Below, one piece after another: positions 8,563-15,464 of a stretch of 64,000 nucleotides of DNA (its first letter is position 1; each line of letters starts with the position of its first letter). Where the stretch lies: the NCBI RefSeq assembly GCF_013364235.1, contig NZ_CP054919.1, positions 3,632,701 to 3,696,700 on the forward strand. The letters are read 5' to 3'. The notes beneath the pieces are model-generated. The model searched no databases. It was not told the origin of the DNA and saw only the letters and a list, made by a program, of their open reading frames with translations. The stretch is from Kitasatospora sp. NA04385. GTDB taxonomy: Bacteria; Actinomycetota; Actinomycetes; Streptomycetales; Streptomycetaceae. The translations under genes were made by a program, and so were the position numbers.

Positions 8563-10113
8563 ATGCCGGGGGCTGGGGAGTGGGACGGGCTGTTCGAGGG
8601 CATCGAGGAGGTGGCCGCGCGGCCCGGGATGGCGTGGACGTGGATCTCCGGGCTCTGCTGGCATCCCGCGCTGGACGTCCGGGTGCGGCTGGCCGCCGTC
8701 GAACCGACCCTGGTGGGGTACTCGGACCGGATGCACCCGCCGGAGGTCGTCGACGCCGCAGTCGCCCAATCCGACTGGAAGATCCGCCGGGCGTGGGCGG
8801 AGCACCAGCGAGGAATGAGCGTCGCGCAGTGGGTGCGGCTGATCGGCGACGAGCCCGCCGGGTGGCGCCGCAACACCCTGCTGTACCGGGCCTCCTGCCA
8901 CGCGCCGCGCCCCACCGCGGAGGATTTCGCGGGCTGGACCGCCGACCCGGACCCGAAGGTACGACTGCGGGCCCTGTACTTCCGCGGCCTGCCCGAGCCG
9001 GTGGCCGCGGCCCTGGTTGTCGACCCCGACCCCGAGGTGCGCGCACTGCTGTGCGAACGCGGCTGGGAGCGGCTGGACGCGCACTCGCGTGCCGCGCTGG
9101 CGGCCGATCCCGACCCGGAGGTGCAGGCGGCCGCCGGGGCCCATGCCGGGCACGAACTCACGATTTCCCGCGCGGAGTTCGACGCTCTGGACCAGGGGGA
9201 GCAGTGGGACGCGGCGAGCGTCCGGCACTTCGACGAGGACTGCCTGCGACACCTGCTCGACCACCCCGACAAGGGGGTTCGCCTCCACCTGGCCGAGAAC
9301 GAGCTGCTCACCCCTGACACGCTCGCCGTCCTGGCCCGCGACCCCGAGCCGACCGTCCGGTCCCGGGTCGCGGTCCGCCCCGACGCCACCGAGGAGTTGC
9401 GCGCCGAGATCGAGCCCGGCCTGCCCACCCGCCTGCCGAGTTGGTGGATGCACTGGGTCGAGGACCAGCACGGCGATCCCGCGGCGATGCGCCAGCTCGC
9501 CGCCTCCGCGAGCACGCGCGTCCGGGAGGCCGTCGCCGGGGCCCGGACACTGCCGCCCGACGTCTTGGACCTGCTCTCCCGCGACCCGGCAACCTCGGTG
9601 CGGTACGCCCTCGTCCACCACAACGAGGCACCGCCCGCCGAGCTGCTGCTGGAAGCTGCCCTGAACTGGACCGATCCCTGGCCCGTGCTGCGCCGCCCCG
9701 ACTTCCCCCGCGAGGCGCTAAACGGCCTCGCCGACCACCCCGACCCGAAACGGCGCCGGCTCGCCCTGTACGCCGCCGACTGCACCCCCGAGACCGTCGA
9801 ACGCCTCGCCACCGATCCGGACCCGATGGTGCACGCCCCCGCCGCGGCCGACCCGCGGCTGTCCCCCGCCACCGCACTGCGCCTGCTCGCCACCACCGAG
9901 GCGGACTACCGCGCCGCCCAGGAAACCCCCGGCCTCCCCGTACCCGCCACCTACGGGCTCCGTAACGCCGTGATCCACAACCCGCAACTGCCGGTCCCCA
10001 CCCTCACCACCCTGCTCCGCGACCAGGGCTCGGCCCAGGACGCGGCCGCCAACCCCGCAATCCCGGCTACCGTCGCACACCGCCTGATCGACCTGGCCAC
10101 CCACCACCGCTGA
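8563..10113 (+). CDS. Leucine-rich-repeat-variant (LRV/HEAT-like) protein
   Basis: A 516-residue protein built almost wholly of helical repeats of the LRV type, seen as a recurring DPDPEVRALL, DPDPEVQAAAG, HPDKGVRLHLAEN and DPEPTVRSRVAV pattern about every 24-45 residues. Such solenoids usually bind protein or nucleic acid; no enzyme domain is present. ATG at 8563 was chosen because GGGGGAAGG lies 9 bases before it. The frame is open much further upstream but without family sequence. It occupies the first segment of the tRNA-Ser island, directly before the second tRNA-end repeat. Its substrate and role are unknown. Confidence 0.8.
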   Translation: MPGAGEWDGLFEGIEEVAARPGMAWTWISGLCWHPALDVRVRLAAVEPTLVGYSDRMHPPEVVDAAVAQSDWKIRRAWAEHQRGMSVAQWVRLIGDEPAGWRRNTLLYRASCHAPRPTAEDFAGWTADPDPKVRLRALYFRGLPEPVAAALVVDPDPEVRALLCERGWERLDAHSRAALAADPDPEVQAAAGAHAGHELTISRAEFDALDQGEQWDAASVRHFDEDCLRHLLDHPDKGVRLHLAENELLTPDTLAVLARDPEPTVRSRVAVRPDATEELRAEIEPGLPTRLPSWWMHWVEDQHGDPAAMRQLAASASTRVREAVAGARTLPPDVLDLLSRDPATSVRYALVHHNEAPPAELLLEAALNWTDPWPVLRRPDFPREALNGLADHPDPKRRRLALYAADCTPETVERLATDPDPMVHAPAAADPRLSPATALRLLATTEADYRAAQETPGLPVPATYGLRNAVIHNPQLPVPTLTTLLRDQGSAQDAAANPAIPATVAHRLIDLATHHR

Positions 10114-10179
10114 GCCGCAGCGGTTCCACCCGAGACTCAGCCCGCGCGGGCAGGACAGGATGAACGCCACAGGGAAGAC

Positions 10180-10204
10180 CTGGTCTCAGTTCTGGTCTCA
10201 TTCA
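10180..10204 (+). other. Integrase-arm-like direct repeat near attachment copy 2
   Basis: Contains TGGTCTCA twice, at 10181 and 10193. The same 25-base block with one change stands at 11602-11626, again about 95-120 bases before a tRNA-end copy. Repeats of this kind flank the attachment sites of actinobacterial tyrosine-recombinase elements as arm-type sites. That role is inferred. Confidence 0.5.
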
Positions 10205-10298
10205 CCAGTGTTCGGCAGGGTCCGTGATCCAACCAGGGATCAACATCACCCAAGGTCAGGACGATGGTGAACCCCGGCGGACAGCACCGAGGAGAATG

Positions 10299-10350
10299 GG
10301 AAAGCGTGTTGGGGGCAACCCCTCACGAGTTCGAATCTCGTATCCTCCGC
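10299..10350 (+). repeat. Attachment-site repeat: copy 2 of the tRNA-Ser 3' end
   Basis: These 52 bases are identical to 7565-7616 of the tRNA gene, from the anticodon loop to the end. The 5' half of a tRNA is absent (GAGGAGAAT precedes it), so it is not a tRNA gene. It marks the end of an integrated element. Confidence 0.85.
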
Positions 10351-10354
10351 AGGT

Positions 10355-10391
10355 CAGAGGGCCCGCACCGTTCACCGGTGCGGGCCCTCTG
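10355..10391 (+). terminator. Strong hairpin after attachment copy 2
   Basis: CAGAGGGCCCGCACCG pairs perfectly with CGGTGCGGGCCCTCTG (16 bp, 5-base loop), followed by CATTTTGT. Its sequence differs from the tRNA-Ser terminator, so this end came from another source. Confidence 0.8.
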
Positions 10392-10448
10392 CATTTTGTC
10401 CTCTCCGCGGCCTCTGCCTGTCACTGCGCAGCGCTACGTTCCGGGCTC

Positions 10449-11012
10449 ATGACAGAGCAGGACGATCGGGACGGCGCACGGGCCGAGGCCGCAGACGACA
10501 CCTCGACGCTCATCGCGCGCGTCCGGGAACGAGCGCAGCAGGGCAGGGGGGAATTGCCCGCACGGGCCGGGGCCGGTGAGATCGCCGCGGCCGAACGCGA
10601 ACTCGGCTTCCCGCTGCCGCCGTTGCTGGCACGGCTGTATCAGGAGGTGGCCAACGGCGGCTTCGGCCCTGACTACTTCCTGTTCCCGCTGATCGGCGAG
10701 GGGCGGACGGCGGTCGCCGAGTACCGCCCCTGCGAATACTGGCCGCGGGGCCTGTTGCCGATCCTGGACTGGGGCTGCGGCATGTACGCCGCGGTGGACT
10801 GCCAGGATCCCGAGGCGCCGGTCCTGCTCTTCGAGCCGAACGCCGATCCTGACGACTGGGCCGAGGCGTGGTTCACGGATTCACCCTCCCTCGCGAAGTG
10901 GTTGCGCTCCTGGGTCGACGGCACCGGCTGGTGGGAGAAAGAGGTCATGCTGGCTGCAGACGCGCCCGAACCCCAACCCTGGCCCGACGCCGCGAGACGG
11001 CTTTCCTCCTAG
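10449..11012 (+). CDS. SMI1/KNR4 (SUKH) family protein
   Basis: A 187-residue protein with the SUKH pattern: an acidic N-terminal helix, then AAERELGFPLPPLLARLYQEVANGG, a glycine-rich loop, WPRGLLPILDWGCGMYAAVDC and a C-terminal helix ending FTDSPSLAKWLRSWVDG. SUKH proteins are often immunity proteins against polymorphic toxins, but many in Streptomyces have no known partner, and no toxin gene is adjacent here. ATG at 10449 fits the family; no ribosome site precedes it, so the transcript may be short-leadered. It is the first gene of the second island segment. Confidence 0.8.
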   Translation: MTEQDDRDGARAEAADDTSTLIARVRERAQQGRGELPARAGAGEIAAAERELGFPLPPLLARLYQEVANGGFGPDYFLFPLIGEGRTAVAEYRPCEYWPRGLLPILDWGCGMYAAVDCQDPEAPVLLFEPNADPDDWAEAWFTDSPSLAKWLRSWVDGTGWWEKEVMLAADAPEPQPWPDAARRLSS

Positions 11013-11023
11013 CCCGAGCCAGG

Positions 11024-11045
11024 GGCGTACGTTATTCTGTACGCC
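11024..11045 (+). promoter_or_regulatory. Promoter/operator of the YefM-YoeB module
   Basis: GGCGTAC (11024-11030) and GTACGCC (11039-11045) form a 7-bp palindrome around GTTATTCT. TATTCT at 11033-11038 is a good -10 hexamer that ends 7 bases before the antitoxin ATG, so the message is probably leaderless and the palindrome would cover the promoter. Autorepression by antitoxin or complex is known for the family. Confidence 0.65.
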
Positions 11046-11324
11046 ATGAAGACGATGAGCGCGACTGAGCTCCGCAGCAACCTCGCCGCCGCCCTCGACT
11101 CCGTCGAGGACGACGCCGAGGAGCTCATCATCACCCGAGCTGGCCACGAGCCGCTGGTCGTGGTCTCCCTGGCCGAGTACGCCTCGCTCCGCGAGACCGA
11201 CTACCTGCTGCGGTCTCCTGCTAACGCCGAGCACCTGCGCCAGTCCCTCCGGGATTACCGGGAAGGCCGGATGCAGAGCCGCGAGCTGATCGACCCCGAG
11301 GACGTCACCGAGCAGTCCGCGTGA
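11046..11324 (+). CDS. YefM/Phd-type antitoxin
   Basis: A 92-residue antitoxin. The N-terminal DNA-binding half reads MSATELRSNLAAALDSVEDD, followed by the family strand ELIITRAGHEPLVVVSLAEYASL; the C-terminal half is an acidic helical tail that wraps the toxin. It neutralises the ribosome-dependent RNase encoded next and represses its own promoter. The stop overlaps the toxin start by 4 bases (GTGA), giving coupled translation. It lies in the second segment of the tRNA-Ser island, typical cargo for a mobile element. Confidence 0.93.
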   Translation: MKTMSATELRSNLAAALDSVEDDAEELIITRAGHEPLVVVSLAEYASLRETDYLLRSPANAEHLRQSLRDYREGRMQSRELIDPEDVTEQSA

Positions 11325-11587
11325 AGATCCAGTTCACTGACGGCGGCTGGGCCGACTACCTCTACTGGCAGGCGAACGACCGCCGCCTGCTCAAGCGCAT
11401 CAACCAGTTGATCGAGGACATCCGCCGCAACGGCCACGAAGGTATCGGCAAACCCGAGCCACTGCGCCACGAACTCGCCGGGGCGTGGTCCCGTCGGATC
11501 GACCAGGAACACCGCCTGGTCTACGTCCTCGACGAGCCGGCGAACACTGTGTGCATCATTGCCTGCCGATACCACTACAGCAAGTAG
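11321..11587 (+). CDS. Txe/YoeB-family mRNA endoribonuclease toxin
   Basis: An 88-residue RelE-fold toxin that cleaves mRNA on the ribosome. The catalytic set known from YoeB is present: Glu46 in GKPEPL, Arg65 in EHRLVYVL and His85-Tyr86 near the C-terminus (CRYHYSK). It starts with GTG overlapping the antitoxin stop. Directly after its stop come the TGGTCTCA-type repeats and then attachment copy 3, so the toxin stands where an integrase gene would normally end. All key residues are intact, so it should be active. Confidence 0.94.
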   Translation: MKIQFTDGGWADYLYWQANDRRLLKRINQLIEDIRRNGHEGIGKPEPLRHELAGAWSRRIDQEHRLVYVLDEPANTVCIIACRYHYSK

Positions 11588-11601
11588 TCCTGCAGGGCCC
11601 G

Positions 11602-11626
11602 CTGGTCTCAGTTCTGATCTCATTCA
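11602..11626 (+). other. Integrase-arm-like repeat near attachment copy 3
   Basis: TGGTCTCA at 11603 and TGATCTCA at 11615, the same block as at 10180 with one change. It lies just after yoeB and about 95 bases before the third tRNA-end repeat. Confidence 0.5.
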
Positions 11627-11720
11627 TGCCCGTCCACCAGGGTTCATCCGCTTCAGCTACGACCGCTCCGACACAGGCCAGGACGGGTTCGTACCGCACC
11701 GAACAGCGGTGAGGAGAATG

Positions 11721-11815
11721 GGAAAGCGTGTTGGGGGCAACCCCTCACGCGTTCGAATCTCGTATCCTCCGCCTGATCGAAGGCCCGGACCGCTCAGCGG
11801 CCCGGGCCTTCGGCG
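11721..11815 (+). repeat. Attachment-site repeat: copy 3 of the tRNA-Ser 3' end plus terminator
   Basis: 11721-11772 matches the tRNA end with one change (T-stem A to C). Unlike copy 2, the match continues through the terminator hairpin to about 11815. This suggests that it is the original chromosomal tRNA end displaced by integration, or that elements carry the whole end with its terminator. Confidence 0.8.
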
Positions 11816-11844
11816 TTTCCCGAGAAGCCGGGCCACCCTGCTGT

Positions 11845-12099
11845 ATGGCGAGCATGGTGGTGTGTACGGCGTCCAAGAAGGTCACGGTCACGCTTCCCGA
11901 GGAACTGCTGGACGAGATCCGCGGACAGTGCCGATCGCGGCCTCTCCGCCTACGTCGCCGACGCCCTTGGCTGGAGGAAGAACGCGGGTCGGTCAGCGGT
12001 GACGAACGGGCCGCCGCCTGCACGGAACTGGGCGGCCTCGGCGCGGAGCACGACCGGGGCCGGGCGGCTCGTGGCAAGAGCGGCGGGGCGGGCGGGTGA
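11845..12099 (+). pseudogene. Ribbon-helix-helix antitoxin remnant, frameshifted
   Basis: The start gives a ribbon-helix-helix motif, ASKKVTVTLPEELLDEIR. After about residue 27 the family sequence moves to another frame (ADRGLSAYVADALGWRKNAG), so a frameshift near 11925 breaks the gene. Its stop still overlaps the next gene by the GTGA arrangement usual for antitoxin-toxin pairs. A short protein from the first frame may be made but would lack the toxin-binding part. Confidence 0.6.
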
Positions 12100-12487
12100 A
12101 GAAGCAGGCCGAGGAGGTTCGGCGGCTGCGCGCCTTCGTGCTGGACAGCGCGGCTCTGTCGCTCGCGGTCCGCGGCGACCGGATGATGATCGCCCGGCTG
12201 GACCTCGCCGCCCGCGGCGAGGCGGAGGTCGTCACCTCGGCGATGACTCTGGCCGGGGCGTACGACGCGCGCACCACGGAGCAGCGCTGGGACTGGGTGC
12301 TGTCGCGGGTGAAGGTGGCCGAGTTGGGCAAGACGAGGCGCGACCGGCACGTCGGCTGCTCGCGGACGCCGGCCTGCACGGGCACAAGTACGCGATCGAC
12401 GCCGTGCTCGCGGTGGTGGCGCCGCGGCAACCGGGGCGGGTGACGGTCCTCACCCCCGAGATCAGCGGCCACTGCGGTCGGGGGACG
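12096..12487 (+). pseudogene. PIN-domain toxin remnant, frameshifted
   Basis: The first ~75 residues match the PIN fold of actinobacterial VapC-like toxins: FVLDSAALSLAVRGDRMMIARL with the first acidic residue, then VVTSAMTLAGAYDAR and WDWVLSRVKV. Near 12335 the family sequence shifts frame to ADAGLHGHKYAIDAVLAVVA with the later acidic residue. The end runs into the MerR gene without a clean stop. Together with the preceding remnant it is a decayed toxin-antitoxin pair at the right border of the tRNA-Ser island. Confidence 0.6.
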
Positions 12488-12871
12488 TCAGGCGGGTTGG
12501 TCCCAGGTCTTCATCTGCTCCCGGAAGGTCGGGCAGCTGGCGATGTCCGTCTCGCTGCACTGGAGGGCGTGGGTCAGGAGCTGGTGGGCGTGGTGGAGGT
12601 CGAGTACGCGTTGCTCGATCTCGGCGACCTTGGCGCGGATCATCGCCTGTCGGCGCGGCTGGTCCTGCTGGAACTCCCTGACTTCGGCCAGGCTCAGGCC
12701 GGCCTGCTGGAACTTGCGCAGCAGCACGATCCGCTCCGCGGCCTGCGGCGGGTAGCGCCGCTGCCCGCCCTGGCGTTCGGGTGCGGGCAGCAGGCCGTGG
12801 CGCTCCCAGAACCGGATGGCCGAGGCGGGGACGCCAGCGGCTTCGGCCAGCTGCCCGATCGTCATGCGCAT
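12488..12871 (-). CDS. MerR-family transcriptional regulator
   Basis: A 127-residue MerR protein. The winged helix reads MTIGQLAEAAGVPASAIRFWERHGLLP, followed by a long dimerisation helix (RAKVAEIEQRVLDLHHAHQLL) and a C-terminal part with two cysteines (LQCSETDIASCPTF). ATG at 12871 follows AGGGGG. It is divergent from the aldolase operon, and a MerR-type operator lies between them, so it most likely controls that operon. The effector is unknown; the cysteine pair could suggest a metal or redox signal but is also common in sensors of organic ligands. Confidence 0.9.
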   Translation of the reverse strand: MRMTIGQLAEAAGVPASAIRFWERHGLLPAPERQGGQRRYPPQAAERIVLLRKFQQAGLSLAEVREFQQDQPRRQAMIRAKVAEIEQRVLDLHHAHQLLTHALQCSETDIASCPTFREQMKTWDQPA

Positions 12872-12921
12872 GCTCGCCGACCCCCTTGTCCCTCGCCGCG
12901 TTCGTCGTACCGACGCGACGC

Positions 12922-12952
12922 TTGACTTGAACCTTAGTTCAAGTCCCAGAGT
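12922..12952 (+). promoter_or_regulatory. MerR-type promoter/operator of the aldolase operon
   Basis: ACTTGAAC (12925-12932) and GTTCAAGT (12937-12944) form a perfect 8-bp palindrome with a 4-base centre. TTGACT at 12922 can be the -35 and CAGAGT at 12947 the -10, giving the long 19-base spacer typical of MerR-activated promoters. Confidence 0.7.
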
Positions 12953-13021
12953 GGCCGGCACGGGCAGCGGCGGCGAACCTGCCGGCGCCGCGAGGACCAC
13001 ACGGACATGGGAGACGTAGAG

Positions 13022-13687
13022 ATGACGGACACACCCGAAGCGAAGAACCGGGCCCAGCAACTCGTCGAAGCCGCGCGGCAGCTGTTCGTGGCCGGGGTGA
13101 TGTCGCACTCCGGCCACGCCAACCTGAGCGTCAGGCTCGACGCCGACCGCTTCCTGTTGACCCCGGGGTTCGTCCGCGACCTGGAGCCCCACCGGTTGGC
13201 GACCGTCGGGCTCGACGGGGAGGTCCAGCAGGGAGAACTGCGCTCCGTCAGCGCCGAGATCATCACCATGCACAGCACCGTCTACCGCGCCCGCCCCCGG
13301 GTGGGCGCGATCATCCACACCCACTCCCCCGCCGCGACCGCCTTCGCGGTGGCCCACCGGCCGCTGCCGTGCCGCACCGAGCCGATGCTCCGCTTCGGGC
13401 AGCCGGAGGACGTACCGGTGGTGCCCTGGGGGCCGCGCGGGTCGGACGTGTCGGTCCGGGGCATCGCCGACGTCCTGGAACGGCGCCCGACCACGTCCGC
13501 GGTCCTGCTGGCCAACCACGGGCTGCTGGTGTTCGGTCCGGACCCGGAGGCTGCCGGTCACCTCGTGGTGGCCGTCGAGGAGAGCGCCGAGGCCGAGCTC
13601 GCCGCTGCCGCGATCGGCGGGGCCGTGGACTTCCCCGAGGGCGCCCTGGAAGCCGTCCGGGCCTCGATCGCCCGGGTCGCACGATGA
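13022..13687 (+). CDS. Class II aldolase/adducin family protein
   Basis: A 221-residue protein of the zinc-dependent class II aldolase family (fuculose- or ribulose-phosphate aldolases and related sugar enzymes). The zinc ligands are visible: HTHS in GAIIHTHSPAATAFA and the later ANHGLLVFG. GHANLSVRL is the phosphate-binding loop. ATG at 13022 was preferred over 13007 because GGGAG precedes it. The stop overlaps the next gene (ATGA), so the two are coupled. A MerR-type promoter lies upstream. The true substrate cannot be told from sequence. Confidence 0.88.
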   Translation: MTDTPEAKNRAQQLVEAARQLFVAGVMSHSGHANLSVRLDADRFLLTPGFVRDLEPHRLATVGLDGEVQQGELRSVSAEIITMHSTVYRARPRVGAIIHTHSPAATAFAVAHRPLPCRTEPMLRFGQPEDVPVVPWGPRGSDVSVRGIADVLERRPTTSAVLLANHGLLVFGPDPEAAGHLVVAVEESAEAELAAAAIGGAVDFPEGALEAVRASIARVAR

Positions 13688-14088
13688 CCGACCGCACCTT
13701 CGCCGAACGTGCCGAAGCCCTGCGGCAGCGCTACCGCACGACGCTCGGAGCCGTCCCTCCCGCCGTGGAGGACCGCCTGCGGGTGGCCCGGGCCTTCGGC
13801 CGGCTGCCCACCGAGGAGGCGTTCACCGCCCTGCGCCACGTGGTGCTGGCCGACAACCCGCTCGGTGACCGGGTGCAGCAGTTGGTCCACTTCGGGCAGT
13901 TGCTGGCTCTCGGCCGGGCGGACCCGGCCCGGATCCACGCCCGCGGGGCGCTCCACGCGGGCGCCGGGATCGCCGACCTCATCGGCGTCGCGGAGACCGC
14001 GCTCATCACGTCGGGCACGCCGTCCTACGCGCTCGGCATGGAGATCGTCGTCGAGCTCCTGCCGGACGACTGCGACCGGGCCGGCTGA
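13684..14088 (+). CDS. Carboxymuconolactone decarboxylase (CMD/AhpD-like) family protein
   Basis: A 134-residue helical protein. The segment VQQLVHFGQLLALGRADP followed by HARGALHAGAGIADLIGVAETA is the CMD fold. It has no CxxC pair in that helix, so a peroxidase role like AhpD is unlikely. The ATG overlaps the aldolase stop by 4 bases, making a two-gene operon under the MerR-type promoter. CMD proteins of this kind act on small carbonyl or lactone compounds, which would suit a partner of an aldolase. Confidence 0.75.
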   Translation: MTDRTFAERAEALRQRYRTTLGAVPPAVEDRLRVARAFGRLPTEEAFTALRHVVLADNPLGDRVQQLVHFGQLLALGRADPARIHARGALHAGAGIADLIGVAETALITSGTPSYALGMEIVVELLPDDCDRAG

Positions 14089-14396
14089 CCACCGGACGCC
14101 GGTGGTTCCGGAGGACGGCCGCGGGCAGCACGGAACCGGGGGACGGCCGCGGGCAGCACGGAACAGCGCCGGGGCCGGGTGCCGTCGCGGGTGGACGTCG
14201 CCGAGTCGGGCGAGGACGAGGCGCGGCAGGCACACCGCGCGGCGAAGGGAGAACCTCGCTCCCGACCGCGGTGACCGGTGCGAGGTGCGGCTCGACGAGT
14301 GCCCGCTGCCCGCCGCAGGCGCGCGCACGGAAGCGCCGACGGCGCGGGTGACGCGCGGGAGACGGGGAAGGGCTCGGGGGCGGGGAAGGCTCGGGG
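14089..14396. repeat. Gene-free stretch with a 24-bp direct repeat
   Basis: GGACGGCCGCGGGCAGCACG plus GAAC occurs at 14113-14136 and again at 14141-14164. No gene is seen in the rest of the interval between the convergent CMD and CarD-like genes. The repeat is short and looks like slippage or a small duplication; no terminator is obvious beside it. Confidence 0.6.
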
Positions 14397-14618
14397 TCAG
14401 AGGTTGAACATGCCGCGGTAGGGCTCGGCGATGCGTTCCTGTCGTGATCCGAAGTCGACCAGGACCGCGGTGTCGCCCTCGACCGCGACGACCCGGCCGA
14501 GGCCGTAGGCGTCGTGGGTGACGCGGTCGCCGACGGCGAAGTGCTTGCGCGGCGCTTCGACCTTGGCCTTGAAGGGGCTGGTGGGCAGGTGCCGGCGGAC
14601 TGCTTCAGGCTTTTTCAT
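14397..14618 (-). CDS. Small CarD-like (SH3-type) protein
   Basis: A 73-residue protein conserved in Streptomyces. The segment FAVGDRVTHDAYGLGRVVAVEGDTAVLVDFGS resembles the Tudor/SH3 RNA-polymerase interaction fold of CarD and TRCF. Lysines dominate the N-terminus (MKKPEAVRRHLP). It is divergent from the cold-shock gene at 15065. It could touch RNA polymerase, but that is inferred from the fold only. The coding frame is well supported by the conserved glycine pattern. Confidence 0.8.
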   Translation of the reverse strand: MKKPEAVRRHLPTSPFKAKVEAPRKHFAVGDRVTHDAYGLGRVVAVEGDTAVLVDFGSRQERIAEPYRGMFNL

Positions 14619-15064
14619 CCAGTCCAGTATGCGCCGCGGAGCGCGGGAGTCGACCCTTTCTGACGGTCCGAATTCTGGATGCCCGAAATGTCGAATGTGT
14701 CGAACGGCACTCCCCGGGGCGCGCGGGCGCGCCGGGGCGCCGCCGATCGGGTGCCGCGCCGGGGGCCGCGCACGATCCGATCAACTGCCTTGATCAGTAA
14801 GGACGTTGCCCTGCGGTGCGGGTCCGGCGGCCGGCCCGGGGGGCGACCCCCGCCGAAACCGGGGGCGAAATGTCCCCCCGCTGCGGGCTCGCGGCTGCTA
14901 CAGTCGAAGGAGTTGCAGTAGTGGTTCCCATGAACTTTGTGTGCGCCTGCTGATGTATCGCGGGCGCATTTCTGTTTTCCGGACATTCTCCGGACGGGTC
15001 CTCGTCGCGTGACTCGGTGTCCGTATCGTGCGGGCTCCGGAAAGTCCTTGAAGGAGATTTTTAC
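14619..15064 (+). promoter_or_regulatory. Long upstream region and leader of the cold-shock gene
   Basis: No gene is seen. TACAGT at 14899-14904 is a plausible -10, which would give a leader of about 150 bases before the ATG. Long structured leaders are usual for cspA-type genes and control translation with temperature. TCCGGACATTCTCCGGA at about 14980-14996 can form a small hairpin. The ribosome site AAGGAGAT before the start is close to ideal. Confidence 0.5.
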
Positions 15065-15268
15065 ATGGCTAATGGCACCGTGAAGTGGTTCAACGCGGAA
15101 AAGGGCTTCGGCTTCATCGAGCAGGAGGGTGGCGGCCCGGACGTCTTCGCCCACTACTCGAACATCAACGCCAGCGGTTTCCGCGAGCTGCTCGAGGGCC
15201 AGAAGGTCGAGTTCGACGTCACGCAGGGCCAGAAGGGCCCGCAGGCCGAGAACATTCGCCCGCTGTAG
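15065..15268 (+). CDS. Cold-shock protein (CspA family)
   Basis: A 67-residue single cold-shock domain protein, an RNA chaperone that melts RNA structure. Both RNA-binding motifs are intact: RNP1 as KGFGFIEQ and RNP2 as DVFAHYSNI. The N-terminus [14 protein letters not shown] is canonical. A perfect AAGGAGAT stands 8 bases before the ATG. It is followed by a hairpin and then by a DEAD-box helicase gene on the same strand, a functional pair often found together since both remodel RNA in the cold. Confidence 0.97.
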   Translation: MANGTVKWFNAEKGFGFIEQEGGGPDVFAHYSNINASGFRELLEGQKVEFDVTQGQKGPQAENIRPL

Positions 15269-15300
15269 TTCCCACTGCCACGGCGAACCGCCTGGCAGCG

Positions 15301-15341
15301 AGGGGCCCGCGCCGCGCACTTGGTGCCCGGGGCGGGCCCTT
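15301..15341 (+). terminator. Hairpin after the cold-shock gene
   Basis: AGGGGCCCGC pairs with GCGGGCCCTT (one G-U pair) around a 21-base loop, about 30 bases after the stop. Some read-through into the helicase gene is possible. Confidence 0.65.
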
Positions 15342-15464
15342 CGGCTTTGTGCCACCCCGCGCCCCGGACGGTCGGTCCGCCCCGGACGCGCCCGGCCCGG
15401 ACGGCCGCTTCACCCGCCGCCCAGAGAGCCGTCCGAGAGCCGCCCCGAGAAGGGTCCTTCCGTC

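Noticed and set aside
10299..10350. A second and third tRNA-Ser gene
   Set aside because: Only the part from the anticodon loop onward is present; no acceptor or D arm precedes copies at 10299 and 11721, and copy 3 has a T-stem mismatch.
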